32,868 nucleotides of DNA from JAYFRC01 sp034926415 (lineage in GTDB: Bacteria > Bacillota > Clostridia > Oscillospirales > Oscillospiraceae): the NCBI GenBank assembly GCA_034926415.1, contig JAYFRC010000069.1, positions 1 through 32,868 of the forward strand, read 5' to 3'. The position numbers were made by a program, and so were the translations under genes. Of this stretch, positions 14,457 through 23,300 are shown one piece after another (position 1 is the stretch's first letter; each line of letters opens with the position of its first letter). The notes under the pieces were generated by a model. The model was not told where the DNA came from. It did no database searches and worked only from the letters and a program-made list of their open reading frames with translations.

Positions 14457-15365
14457 ATGTATCGCTACATAGCAAAACGTATAATCCTCGCCGCGCTTAC
14501 GCTTCTGATCGCCAGCGCGGCGACCTTCTTCATAATGTACGCAATACCGGGCGGGCCGTTCAATTCCGAAAAGGTCTCCGCCGCCGTGCGGGCCGTGCTT
14601 GAAAAACGCTACGGGCTCGACAGGCCCGTGTGGGAGCAGTACATATCCTACATGGGCGGCCTGCTGCGCGGCGACTGGGGCGTAAGCCTTCGCACTGGGC
14701 GCAGCGTGGCTGAGATCATATTCCCCTCCTTCGCCGTCAGCGCGAGGATAGGCGCGGCAGCCGCCGCGCTCTCCGCCGCCGTGGGAGTCTTTCTCGGCTG
14801 CATAGCCGCGGCCAGGCGTGGAAAAGCCGCGGACAGGATAATATCCTTCCTTTCCGCTCTAGGCACCGCCGTGCCCAATTTCATTCTCGCCACGCTGCTT
14901 CTGCTCGTCTTCTGCTACGCCCTCGCTCTTGTGCCCGTTTGGTCCGCCGATGGCGGAAGCCTCGTTCTTCCGATCATCGCCCTCGCGGTCTACCCCGCGT
15001 CTTATATAACGCGGCTCACGCGCTCGTCCATGCTGGACGTTCTGTCCGAGGACTATATGCGCGTCGTCAGAGCCAAGGGCGCGTCTAATGCAAGAGCGAT
15101 ATTCGTCCATGCGCTGCGCGGGACGCTTACGCCCGTCGTGGCCTACTTCGCGCCGATGTTCGCATATATAATAACCGGTTCTCTGGTCGTTGAGAGCGTA
15201 TTCACGATAGGCGGGCTCGGCTCAAAATTCGTAAGATCGATAATTGACAGCGACTATACCGTCATAATGGGCGTGACGATATTCCTTTCCGCCCTGCTTA
15301 TACTCGCAAATCTTGTTTCCGATGTGCTGTGCGCGCTGCTCGACCGCCGGGCGGCGCTTGAATGA
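14457..15365 (+). CDS. oppB: Oligopeptide/dipeptide ABC transporter permease, OppB/DppB type
   Basis: Inner-membrane permease subunit of 302 residues with about six membrane segments. The family N-terminus YRYIAKRIILAALTLLIASAATFFIMYAIPGGPF is intact. The ABC-contacting EAA loop is DYMRVVRAKGASNARAIFVHALRG, followed by GGLGSKFVRSIIDSDYTVIMG, both characteristic of OppB/DppB. The ATG at 14457 follows GGGAG. Its stop overlaps the start of the OppC gene by four bases (ATGA), so the two are coupled. Whether it carries peptides or another solute such as nickel cannot be told from this subunit; the associated OppA-like binding protein favours peptides. Confidence 0.93.
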   Translation: MYRYIAKRIILAALTLLIASAATFFIMYAIPGGPFNSEKVSAAVRAVLEKRYGLDRPVWEQYISYMGGLLRGDWGVSLRTGRSVAEIIFPSFAVSARIGAAAAALSAAVGVFLGCIAAARRGKAADRIISFLSALGTAVPNFILATLLLLVFCYALALVPVWSADGGSLVLPIIALAVYPASYITRLTRSSMLDVLSEDYMRVVRAKGASNARAIFVHALRGTLTPVVAYFAPMFAYIITGSLVVESVFTIGGLGSKFVRSIIDSDYTVIMGVTIFLSALLILANLVSDVLCALLDRRAALE

Positions 15366-16408
15366 GGCGCGCCATGAACAGAATGTTTTCGATGCAGATA
15401 AACCCCGAGATGTTCAAGAAAGCTTCGGACGAGGAAAAGCGCGCTTTCGCGCCTTCCTCCGCCGCGCGCGGAAACAGCGCCGTGAGGCGGTTTTTCCGCA
15501 ATCCCGCGGCGGTCGCCGCGATTATCGTGCTCATAGTCCTGTTCATCGTAGTCGTTTTCGCTCCGCTCGTCGTTCCCTACGGATATTCCGACAGCGTTAT
15601 GATAAACGGCGCGCGCGACGCTTCCGCGGCGAATCTCGCTCCGATGCAATGGTCGGCAGGCGAACTTTCGTATATGGAAGAAACAGGGAATTCGCTTTTT
15701 CCGCACATATTCGGAACCGATTCCCTCGCGAGGGATTATTTCATACGCGTCGTTTACGGAACGCGCGTATCGCTGCTTGTTGGCCTGTTCGCGGCGGCGA
15801 TAGTAGTCGTCATCGGCACGATATACGGCGCGGCAAGCGCCTTGGCCGGCGGAAAGGCCGACATGATAATGATGCGTATAGTCGACGTCATCTACTCGCT
15901 GCCGGACCTGCTGATGATAATCCTTTTATCGGTCGTGCTCGACAAGACGGTAGGCGCGGCGGGAGGACTCATATCCGGGCTCGGCGCGGAAGTCCTTTCG
16001 ATGCTCATAGTATTTGGCTGCCTTTACTGGGTCGGAACGGCACGCGTTGTGCGCTCACGCGTAATGACGCTGAAAAACAGCGGCTACGTGCTCGCCTCGC
16101 GCACACTCGGAGCATCTTCATGGCGCATACTGTTTTCCGATATTCTTCCCAACTGCGCGTCGCTCATAATCGTGACCGCGGCGCTCGAGATACCCGTCGC
16201 CATATTTACCGAGAGCTATCTTTCCTTCATCGGGCTAGGCGTGCGAGCGCCGATGCCGTCGCTCGGCTCTCTTGCGAACGCCGCGCTGGGCGGAATACAG
16301 ATATATCCCATGCGGCTCGTGTTTCCCGCGCTGGCGATATGCGTCATCGTGTTCGCGCTCAACACCCTCGGCGACGCGCTGCGCGACGCGTTCGACCCGA
16401 GATGTTAA
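15362..16408 (+). CDS. oppC: Oligopeptide ABC transporter permease, OppC/DppC type
   Basis: Second permease subunit, 348 residues. It has a cytoplasmic N-terminus (NPEMFKKASDEEKRAF), a first membrane helix after FFRNPAAVAAIIVLIV, an external segment ending in the typical HIFGTDSLARDYFIRVVYGTRVSL motif, and an EAA loop YVLASRTLGASSWRILFSDILPN. TESYLSFIGLGVRAPMPSLGSL and the end ALNTLGDALRDAFDPR are OppC/DppC signatures. The ATG overlaps the oppB stop; another in-frame ATG lies 12 bases on. The ATPase gene follows after 15 bases. Confidence 0.94.
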   Translation: MRRAMNRMFSMQINPEMFKKASDEEKRAFAPSSAARGNSAVRRFFRNPAAVAAIIVLIVLFIVVVFAPLVVPYGYSDSVMINGARDASAANLAPMQWSAGELSYMEETGNSLFPHIFGTDSLARDYFIRVVYGTRVSLLVGLFAAAIVVVIGTIYGAASALAGGKADMIMMRIVDVIYSLPDLLMIILLSVVLDKTVGAAGGLISGLGAEVLSMLIVFGCLYWVGTARVVRSRVMTLKNSGYVLASRTLGASSWRILFSDILPNCASLIIVTAALEIPVAIFTESYLSFIGLGVRAPMPSLGSLANAALGGIQIYPMRLVFPALAICVIVFALNTLGDALRDAFDPRC

Positions 16409-16423
16409 AGGGGGACTTAAGGA

Positions 16424-17392
16424 ATGGGCACTCCGCTTTTTGAAATCAGGAACCTGTCTGTCATATTCCCGTCGGACGGCGGGCCGCTTGACGCCGTGCG
16501 TGACGTATCCTTCACGCTGGAGCGGGGCGAGACGCTCGGCGTTGTCGGGGAGAGCGGCTCGGGCAAATCCACCCTTGCCTCCGCGATAATGGGCATCATT
16601 CCCGGCGGCGGGAAAATCTCCGGCGGGGAGATACTGTTCAACGGCGAAAACATCCTTCTCTGGGACGCAAAACGCCTCCGCGCCTGGCGCGGAGCCCGCT
16701 GCTCCATAATATTTCAGAACCCGATGTCGTCTTTCGACCCGCTGTTCACCATTGGGCGGCAGATAGCCGAGGCCGTGCGGATACACACCGGCGCGGATCG
16801 CGCGGTCTGCGATGCGAAAGCGCTCGACGCGCTGTCGCTTACGCGGATGGATGAGCCGGAAAGGCGGTTTTTTCAGTACCCGCATGAGCTGTCGGGCGGA
16901 CAGCTCCAGCGCGCGATGATCGCCATGGCGCTCGTCTGTTCGCCCGACATACTCATAGCTGACGAGCCGACAACCTCTCTCGACGCGACCGTTCAGGCGC
17001 AGATACTCGACCTGCTCGGCTCGCTTTGCGACGAGCTAGGCATGGCGATGCTTTTCATATCCCACGACCTCGAGGTTTCGGCGCGGATGTGCGGCAATAT
17101 GCTCGTAATGTACGGCGGCGGGATATGCGAGCGTGGGAGCGTATCTGACGTGCTTTTGTCGCCCGCCCATGAATACACGAAGGCATTGCTGCGCTGCATA
17201 CCGCCGGAGGACGGCGGGCGGCTTTACTCCATCCCTGGTTCCCCGCCTTACATAGGAAATATGCCGCGCGGCTGCGCCTTCTGCCCACGGTGCGAAAACG
17301 CCATGCGCATCTGTGCCGCTCAGATCCCCCCGGAGGCCGAACTGGACGGAGGGCACTGCGCCGCCTGCTGGCGGCTGTTACAACCGGCTTGA
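16424..17392 (+). CDS. oppD: Oligopeptide ABC transporter ATPase, OppD type
   Basis: ATP-binding subunit of 322 residues. Walker A GESGSGKST (42-50), Q loop IIFQNPMSSFDPLFTIG, signature LSGGQLQRAMIAMAL, Walker B ILIADEPTTSLD and switch His in FISHDLEV are all present. The C-terminal regulatory region has the OppD/F motif SIPGSPPYIGNMPRGCAFCPRC with six cysteines (284, 287, 290, 297, 312, 315). AAGGA lies before the ATG. Most Opp systems have a second ATPase, OppF, next to OppD; none exists in this window. Either OppD works as a homodimer or the partner is elsewhere. Confidence 0.93.
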   Translation: MGTPLFEIRNLSVIFPSDGGPLDAVRDVSFTLERGETLGVVGESGSGKSTLASAIMGIIPGGGKISGGEILFNGENILLWDAKRLRAWRGARCSIIFQNPMSSFDPLFTIGRQIAEAVRIHTGADRAVCDAKALDALSLTRMDEPERRFFQYPHELSGGQLQRAMIAMALVCSPDILIADEPTTSLDATVQAQILDLLGSLCDELGMAMLFISHDLEVSARMCGNMLVMYGGGICERGSVSDVLLSPAHEYTKALLRCIPPEDGGRLYSIPGSPPYIGNMPRGCAFCPRCENAMRICAAQIPPEAELDGGHCAACWRLLQPA

Positions 17393-17410
17393 ATTATATG
17401 TCGGTTTTTG

Positions 17411-17439
17411 TTGCAAATTATCGGATTTAAGGTTATAAT
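17411..17439 (+). promoter_or_regulatory. Sigma-A promoter for the OppA-like gene
   Basis: TTGCAA (17411-17416), 17 bases, TATAAT (17434-17439). It lies just after oppD and gives an untranslated leader of about 125 nt. Confidence 0.75.
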
Positions 17440-17514
17440 AATTTGCGTTAACAGTAAAAACTCAATGTTTTTGCTCCCTTAAAATACAATTTTTGGAAAA
17501 TTTTCCCTGTTACC

Positions 17515-17533
17515 CGTAAAAATAACTTTTACG
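17515..17533 (+). promoter_or_regulatory. Palindrome in the oppA leader, possible operator
   Basis: CGTAAAA and TTTTACG are perfect complements separated by ATAAC. The element sits about 75 nt into the leader, 38 bases before the ATG. No regulator is recognised. Confidence 0.4.
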
Positions 17534-17570
17534 ATCGTTTCGTATTCTGCAAACCGAAAGGGATGGTAAT

Positions 17571-19274
17571 ATGATACATATCAAACGCGCCGCCGCGCTT
17601 GTCTCGGCAGCAGCCGTAGGTCTGTCACTACTTTCGGGCTGCGGCTCGTCCGGCTCCGGAAAGGTCGAGACGCCAGACTGGAGCGGGTACGACAGCGGCG
17701 TTCAGAGCGTCTATTCCTCCACTGATTATGAATCGCGCGAAGCGCAGCTCCACTCGCTTGAGGATCAGCTCATGGCCAGCGGCTGTGTCGTGCCGATATT
17801 CTACTATACACACGCGTATATGTGCCACACGGGAGTCAGCGGGATATATACCTCAAAGAGCGGTATAACGTATTTCACAAAGGCCGCAAAGTCCGGCGCG
17901 TCCGCGCTCAACATCTATCTCGCACCCGAACCCGACACGCTCGACCCCGCGCTCAACGTCACTACCGACGGCGGAACGCTTGCAGTGAATACCTTTATCG
18001 GGCTCTACGCTATCGGAGGAAACGGCAAGCCCTACCCAGCGCTCGTCGGAGCGACCGCGGTTTCGGACGACGGGCTGACCTACACCTTCGAGCTTAAAAA
18101 GAGTCTTTGGTCGAACGGCGAGGAGCTGACGGCCAAGGACTTCGTGTATTCCTGGAACCGGGCCGCGGCCGAGGAGACGGGAGCCGGTTACAGCTATCTG
18201 TTCAGCGTCTTTGCGAAGAAGGACGACGGGACGCTCGACGTAACGGCCGATGAAAACACGCTTATCTGCAAGCTAAACGCGCCCTGCGCGTATTTTTACA
18301 GTCTGCTCGCGTTCCCGACTTTTCTGCCCGTTTACGAAGCGGGAGTGGAGGCCGCCGACAGCGACGGCACAAATCCCGGCGCGTGGGCGCTAAATCCCGG
18401 CTTTGTGTGCAACGGCCCGTATATGCTTACCGGCTGGAGCCACGGCGAGTCCATGACCTACACGAAAAACCCCAATTACTACGACGCCGGCAAGGTCAAG
18501 ACGACAACGCTCAACTTTATGCTCTCTGATGACTCCGCCGCGCCCTACGCTGCGTATTCCGCCGGCAACCTCGACTATATCGACCAGGTCCCGACAGACG
18601 TCATCGGAAGCCTCATAAGCTCCGGGAACAAGGAATTTACCGCCTCGCCCGAGCTTGGCACCTATTACCTGACGTTCAACTCAAAGTCGGATATGTTTGC
18701 CGGAATGACATGGGACCAGGCCTGCGAGGTGCGTCAGGCGATATCCATGCTCATTGACCGCAAGTACATATGCGACAACATCGACCAGACCGGCGCTCAG
18801 GCCGCCAATACCCTTATTCCGCCCGGAATGAGCGACGGACACGGCGGCGAGTTCCGCGTCAGCGACGACGCCTATACCTACAGCGACGAGGCCGATACCG
18901 GCTACTTCGACCCTCTCGCCATCAACAATGACCCCGAGGGCACGGCTGACAAGGCTCGCGAGCTACTTAAGGACGCGGGCTTCTCCTTCGGAAGCGACGG
19001 CAAGCTCTCCGATGATACGCCCCTGTCGTTCACGTTCATGATAACTCCCGATACCAAGCAGCAGACTATCGCCGAGGCTATCCAGCAGGATCTGTCCGCT
19101 CTCGGCATAGATATAACGATAGACAAGCAGGACTGGAGCGTGTTCCTCGACACCCGCAGCAGCGGCGATTTCGACCTCGCCCGCGACGGCTGGACCGCGG
19201 ACTACGACGACCCGATAAACATGCTTGAGATATGGACGTCGGATTCTGCCAACGACATAGCGCACTTCGGATAA
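17571..19274 (+). CDS. OppA-like solute-binding lipoprotein with circularly permuted order
   Basis: Surface lipoprotein of 567 residues with a signal peptide and lipobox LLSGC (Cys24). Family 5 solute-binding features are clear from residue 112 on: ALNIYLAPEPDTLDP, LTYTFELKKSLWSNGEELTAKDFVYSW, NGPYMLTGW, YYLTFNS, RQAISMLIDRKYI and GWTADYDDPINMLEIW. The protein then stops at SANDIAHFG, about 65 residues short of a normal OppA end. The missing end is found at residues 35-104, directly after the lipobox linker: PDWSGYDSGVQSV, REAQLHSLEDQLM, VVPIFYYTHAYM and SGIYTSKSGITYFTKA, the usual final segment. Each part occurs once, so this reads as a permutation, not a duplication. A terminator follows 14 bases after the stop, so no hidden C-terminus lies downstream. 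AAGGGAT precedes the ATG. Confidence 0.9.
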   Translation: MIHIKRAAALVSAAAVGLSLLSGCGSSGSGKVETPDWSGYDSGVQSVYSSTDYESREAQLHSLEDQLMASGCVVPIFYYTHAYMCHTGVSGIYTSKSGITYFTKAAKSGASALNIYLAPEPDTLDPALNVTTDGGTLAVNTFIGLYAIGGNGKPYPALVGATAVSDDGLTYTFELKKSLWSNGEELTAKDFVYSWNRAAAEETGAGYSYLFSVFAKKDDGTLDVTADENTLICKLNAPCAYFYSLLAFPTFLPVYEAGVEAADSDGTNPGAWALNPGFVCNGPYMLTGWSHGESMTYTKNPNYYDAGKVKTTTLNFMLSDDSAAPYAAYSAGNLDYIDQVPTDVIGSLISSGNKEFTASPELGTYYLTFNSKSDMFAGMTWDQACEVRQAISMLIDRKYICDNIDQTGAQAANTLIPPGMSDGHGGEFRVSDDAYTYSDEADTGYFDPLAINNDPEGTADKARELLKDAGFSFGSDGKLSDDTPLSFTFMITPDTKQQTIAEAIQQDLSALGIDITIDKQDWSVFLDTRSSGDFDLARDGWTADYDDPINMLEIWTSDSANDIAHFG

Positions 19275-19287
19275 AATCAGGAATATT

Positions 19288-19325
19288 AAAACTCCCCGGG
19301 ACATATCGTCCCGGGGAGTTTTTGC
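19288..19325. terminator. Bidirectional terminator between oppA and glgP
   Basis: A perfect GC-rich stem (AACTCCCCGGGAC with GTCCCGGGGAGTT) with a 5-nt loop is bordered by A and T runs, serving the convergent oppA and glgP units. T5 follows on the plus strand. Confidence 0.92.
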
Positions 19326-19346
19326 TCTTTTATAACGGCGGATATA

Positions 19347-21770
19347 TCACTTGTGCCTGACGCGCCATATCTCGTCGGCATACTCGCGCACAGCGCGGTC
19401 GGCGGAGAATATCCCGCTTCTCGCTATATTGCGCAGCGACATGGCGGCCCATTTCTCACTGTCGCCGTAGGCCTCGCCAACGCGCCTCTGCGCGTCGCAG
19501 TAGGACGCGAAATCGATGAGCAGCAGGTACTCGTCGGCGTGGCCGGGGCCTCCGGAAAGCAGGCTCGAGTAAATATCCTCGTAGGACACCCCGTCTCCGA
19601 AGCCGGTCCGCAGCTGATCCACAGCGCGGCGGACTTTTTCGTCGCGGGAGTATACGGTCATCGGATCGTAGACTGGCTTTATCTCCGCAGCTTCCTTCGC
19701 ACCGAGCCCGAACAGGAACATATTGTTGTCCCCGAGGACGTCGTGCATCTCTACGTTTGCTCCGTCGAGAGTTCCGACCGTCAGCGCGCCGTTCATCATG
19801 AATTTCATGTTGCTGGTGCCCGACGCTTCCTTGCCTGCGGTGGATATCTGCTCCGACACCTCGCTCGCCGGCATCAGCTTTTCGGCAAGCGACACGCGGT
19901 AGTTTTCAAGAAAGTACACGGATAGCTTACCGCGACAAAGCTTATCGTTGTTCACCATCACGGACAGCGAGTTTATAAGCTGTATTATCTTCTTCGCCCT
20001 CGCGTAGCCCGGCGCGGCCTTGGCCCCGATGAGAAACGTCCGGGGACGCATCTCCATGTTGGGATCGTCGTGCAGCTTCTGGTAAAGATAGATTATATGC
20101 AGGGCGTTGAGAAGCTGGCGCTTGTACTCGTGCAGGCGCTTGACCTGTACGTCGAATATGGAATCGACGTCGAGCGGAGCACCTCCGTTTTTGTCGTAAT
20201 AGTCGGAAAAATCTTCCTTATTGCGTCTCTTTATCTCTGCGAGACGCTTGAGCACGCTCTCGTCCGACGCAAAGCGCTCTATCTTTGAAAGCTCCGACGC
20301 GTCGAGAAGATATTTATCGCCGCCGTTCAGCTCGCATACGAGCGAGTGCAGGCGGGGATTGCTCTGTGCAAGCCAGCGGCGGTGATCAACGCCGTTTGTA
20401 ATGCTCTTGAATTTTTCCGGCTCCATGGCGTACGCATCTCTGAACACGTCATCGCGGAGTATCTTCGAGTGCAGCGCTGAGACGCCGTTAACGGCCATCC
20501 CTCCGGCGATGCACAGGTTTGCCATTCGCACCTCTCCGCCCCAGACGACCGCCATGCGCTCCGTCACGGCCCTGTCGTGATTGTAATAATCCTCGACACG
20601 CGCCTGCCAGCGGCGCGCTATCTCGCAGATTATCTGCCAGACGCGTGGAAGCAGCAGCGCGATGAGCGACTGAGGCCAGCGCTCGAGCGCCTCCGACAGC
20701 ACCGTGTGGTTCGTGTACGCGACCGAAGCCGTCGTTATGCCCCAGGCCTTATCCCAGTCGAAGCCCGCGTCGTCCATAAGTATGCGCATAAGCTCCGGTA
20801 TTACGAGCGCGGGATGCGTGTCGTTTATCTGGAACACGTTTTTCTCCGCGAAGTTATTAAGAGTGCCGTAGGAGGATATATGCCTGCGCACGACCGACTG
20901 AACCGTGGCCGAGACAAAGAAATACTGCTGCTTCAGGCGCAGCGATTTGCCCTCGATATGCTCGTCCGAGGGGTAGAGAATCTTCGCTATCGTGTCCGCC
21001 ATAGTCTGCTGCTCGCTGGCCTTTATATACTGACCGCTCGAAAACAGCGACATATCAAGCGGCGTCGGGGATTTCGCGTCCCACAGCCTGAGCGAGTTCA
21101 CATGGTCGGTCTCGTATCCGCCTATTTCCATGTCGCACGGTATTGCGAGCACCGAGCTGTAGCCCTCGTTCACAACGTGGAGCTTTCCGTGATCCCAGAA
21201 CTCACGAAGCGTGCCTCCGAACTTGACCTTTTCCGTCTCCTCCGGTTTCGGTATCAGCCACGCGTCTCCCATTTCTTTCCAGTTGTCCGGAAGCTCGACC
21301 TGCTGTCCGTCCACTATGCGCTGCTTGAATATTCCGAGCTCGTAGCAGATAGAATATCCGGTGGCGGGTATACCGAGAGTCGTCATCGAGTCGAGATAGC
21401 ACGCGGCAAGCCTGCCGAGGCCGCCGTTGCCGAGGCCCGCGTCAGGCTCTATCTCGAATATATCCGCGGCTTTGAAACCCATCGCCTCTATTGCCTCTCT
21501 CATCGGAGCGAGCACGCCGAGGTTGAACGCGTTTTTCATCAGGCTCCTGCCCATCAGAAACTCAAGCGACATGTAATGCACCTGCCGGCTGTGTTTCTTT
21601 CTGACGCCTTCCATGGTCTTGCTCCCGTTTAGCGCCATTATGTCGCGCAGGACAAGCGCACAGGCCTTGAACATATATGCTTCCGTAGCATCTTCGAGCG
21701 CAATGCCGTAATTTATCTGGAGTTTGCGCTTGATCGCAGCTTCAATATCGGCGCTGGTATAACTTTGCAT
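19347..21770 (-). CDS. glgP: Glycogen/starch/alpha-glucan phosphorylase
   Basis: Releases glucose-1-phosphate from glycogen using phosphate and pyridoxal phosphate. The start is set at the ATG at 21770, just after GAGGAG (807 residues); an in-frame ATG at 21803 overlaps the glgA stop and is less likely. Motifs: HYMSLEFLMGRSL, EPDAGLGNGGLGRLAACYLDSM, VFQINDTHPAL, ITNGVDHRRWL, QVKRLHEYKRQLLN and the PLP region EASGTSNMKFMMNGAL with the PLP lysine at about residue 656. It is the last gene of the glycogen operon, giving the degradative enzyme beside the four synthetic ones. Confidence 0.97.
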   Translation of the reverse strand: MQSYTSADIEAAIKRKLQINYGIALEDATEAYMFKACALVLRDIMALNGSKTMEGVRKKHSRQVHYMSLEFLMGRSLMKNAFNLGVLAPMREAIEAMGFKAADIFEIEPDAGLGNGGLGRLAACYLDSMTTLGIPATGYSICYELGIFKQRIVDGQQVELPDNWKEMGDAWLIPKPEETEKVKFGGTLREFWDHGKLHVVNEGYSSVLAIPCDMEIGGYETDHVNSLRLWDAKSPTPLDMSLFSSGQYIKASEQQTMADTIAKILYPSDEHIEGKSLRLKQQYFFVSATVQSVVRRHISSYGTLNNFAEKNVFQINDTHPALVIPELMRILMDDAGFDWDKAWGITTASVAYTNHTVLSEALERWPQSLIALLLPRVWQIICEIARRWQARVEDYYNHDRAVTERMAVVWGGEVRMANLCIAGGMAVNGVSALHSKILRDDVFRDAYAMEPEKFKSITNGVDHRRWLAQSNPRLHSLVCELNGGDKYLLDASELSKIERFASDESVLKRLAEIKRRNKEDFSDYYDKNGGAPLDVDSIFDVQVKRLHEYKRQLLNALHIIYLYQKLHDDPNMEMRPRTFLIGAKAAPGYARAKKIIQLINSLSVMVNNDKLCRGKLSVYFLENYRVSLAEKLMPASEVSEQISTAGKEASGTSNMKFMMNGALTVGTLDGANVEMHDVLGDNNMFLFGLGAKEAAEIKPVYDPMTVYSRDEKVRRAVDQLRTGFGDGVSYEDIYSSLLSGGPGHADEYLLLIDFASYCDAQRRVGEAYGDSEKWAAMSLRNIARSGIFSADRAVREYADEIWRVRHK

Positions 21771-21792
21771 CGGTTCTCCTCTTCTAATGGTA

Positions 21793-23229
21793 TTATTTTC
21801 CAATTATCGACGAATATATCCTGTCGTACTCTCCGGCGCTTTTGCTCCAGCTGAAGTCGGTGGTCATTCCGCGCTTTCTGAGTTTTCCGAACGCTTCGCT
21901 CTCGTTTCTGTAAAGCTCCGCGGCCTGCTTTATGACATAGTACATATCGGACGCGGAATAGGCCGCGAACGTGAACCCGTTTCCGGCTCCGCACCAAGCC
22001 TCGTACGGGTGGACGCTGTCCTTGAGCCCGCCCGTCTCGCGCGCGATGGGAACGGCGCCGTAGCGCATTGCTATCATCTGGGACAGGCCGCAGGGCTCGC
22101 TTTTAGACGGCATAAGGAACAGATCCGCCCCCGAGTATATGCGCATTGCCAGCGCCTCGTCGTACATTATGCGCGCCGAAAGACGGCCGGGATACTGAAA
22201 CTGCGCGTTCCTGAAAAATTCTTCGAAATGCCAGTCGCCCCTTCCGAGCACCACGAGCTGTACGCCGAGATCCATTATTCCCGGCAGCGCCTCGCATATC
22301 AGGTCTAGCCCCTTGTGCTGCACGAGCCGGCTGACGACCGCGATGAGCGGAACATCGGCCTCGGATGAAAGCGCGAGGCTGCTCTGGAGTGCGGCCTTGC
22401 AATCGGCTTTCCCGGAAAGGTCGCGCGAGGAATAATTTTTCTCGATGTTCTTATCGGCCTTTGGGTCGTAGCGCTTCATGTCGATACCATTTAGCACTCC
22501 GTGAAGCTTCCACGAGCACAGGTTCATCACGGAATCGAGCCCGTGCGCGTAATACGCCATGCGCAGCTCCTCAGCGTAGGTCGGGGACACCGTCGTTATC
22601 GCGTTGCAGGTTATCAGCGCGCCCTTGAGAAGATTCACGTCCCCGTCGAAGGCTATCGAGCCGCCCGTAAACCAGCCGTCCGGCAAGCCGAACAGGTCGC
22701 TGAGAGCATCACGGCCGAAGCGCCCCTGATATTCTATGTTGTGCACGGTAAAAACGGTTTTTATTCCTTTGAGCAAATCGTTTCTCACGGCCTCGTCGCT
22801 GATGTAGATACAGCAAAGCGCGCTCTGCCAGTCGTTGCAGTGAACAACGTCCGGCATGAAATCAAGATGAACGAGAAGCGATACGACAGCGCGTGAGAAA
22901 AACGCAAAGCGCTCGCCGTCGTCGTAATAGCCGTAAAGCTCCGGCCTTGCAAAATACTGCTCGTTATCCACGAAGTAGTATGTCACGCCGCCGCGCTCCA
23001 TGCGGAAAAGCCCGCAGTAGAGATGCCGCCACGAAAGGTCGATATAAATATATTTTACGAACGTCATCTTCTCGCGCCACTCGTTTTCTATGCTCTGATA
23101 CAGCGGGAGTATGACGGCCACGGTATCTCCGCCGGAGGCAAGCGCCTGCGGCAGGCTCCCCGAAACGTCCGCGAGACCTCCCGTCTTACAGAACGGCGCG
23201 CACTCGCTCGTCACATACAGTATTTTCAT
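21793..23229 (-). CDS. glgA: Glycogen synthase (ADP-glucose type)
   Basis: Glycosyltransferase family 5 enzyme of 478 residues that extends alpha-1,4-glucan from ADP-glucose. It has the N-terminal nucleotide-sugar motif PFCKTGGLADVSGSLP (KxGGL), DVVHCNDWQSAL, FTVHNIEYQGRF, VLNGIDMKRYDP, the C-terminal VVSRLVQHKGLDL and the E-x7-E-type catalytic region PSKSEPCGLSQMIAMRYGAVPIARETGGLKDSV. AAAGGAG precedes the ATG at 23229. It lies 71 bases after glgD and 22 before glgP. Confidence 0.97.
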   Translation of the reverse strand: MKILYVTSECAPFCKTGGLADVSGSLPQALASGGDTVAVILPLYQSIENEWREKMTFVKYIYIDLSWRHLYCGLFRMERGGVTYYFVDNEQYFARPELYGYYDDGERFAFFSRAVVSLLVHLDFMPDVVHCNDWQSALCCIYISDEAVRNDLLKGIKTVFTVHNIEYQGRFGRDALSDLFGLPDGWFTGGSIAFDGDVNLLKGALITCNAITTVSPTYAEELRMAYYAHGLDSVMNLCSWKLHGVLNGIDMKRYDPKADKNIEKNYSSRDLSGKADCKAALQSSLALSSEADVPLIAVVSRLVQHKGLDLICEALPGIMDLGVQLVVLGRGDWHFEEFFRNAQFQYPGRLSARIMYDEALAMRIYSGADLFLMPSKSEPCGLSQMIAMRYGAVPIARETGGLKDSVHPYEAWCGAGNGFTFAAYSASDMYYVIKQAAELYRNESEAFGKLRKRGMTTDFSWSKSAGEYDRIYSSIIGK

Positions 23230-23300
23230 CCCGTTTCTCCTTTCACCCAGATCTCCTTCAAAAATGTCTCACAGCGTTTTGCCGCCTCGTCGCTTTCTGA

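Noticed and set aside
17571..19274. OppA gene as a truncated pseudogene
   Set aside because: The missing C-terminal segment is present intact near the N-terminus, the frame is open over 567 codons, and promoter, ribosome-binding site and terminator are in place.
20577..21632. 351-codon plus-strand open frame
   Set aside because: Antisense shadow of glgP.
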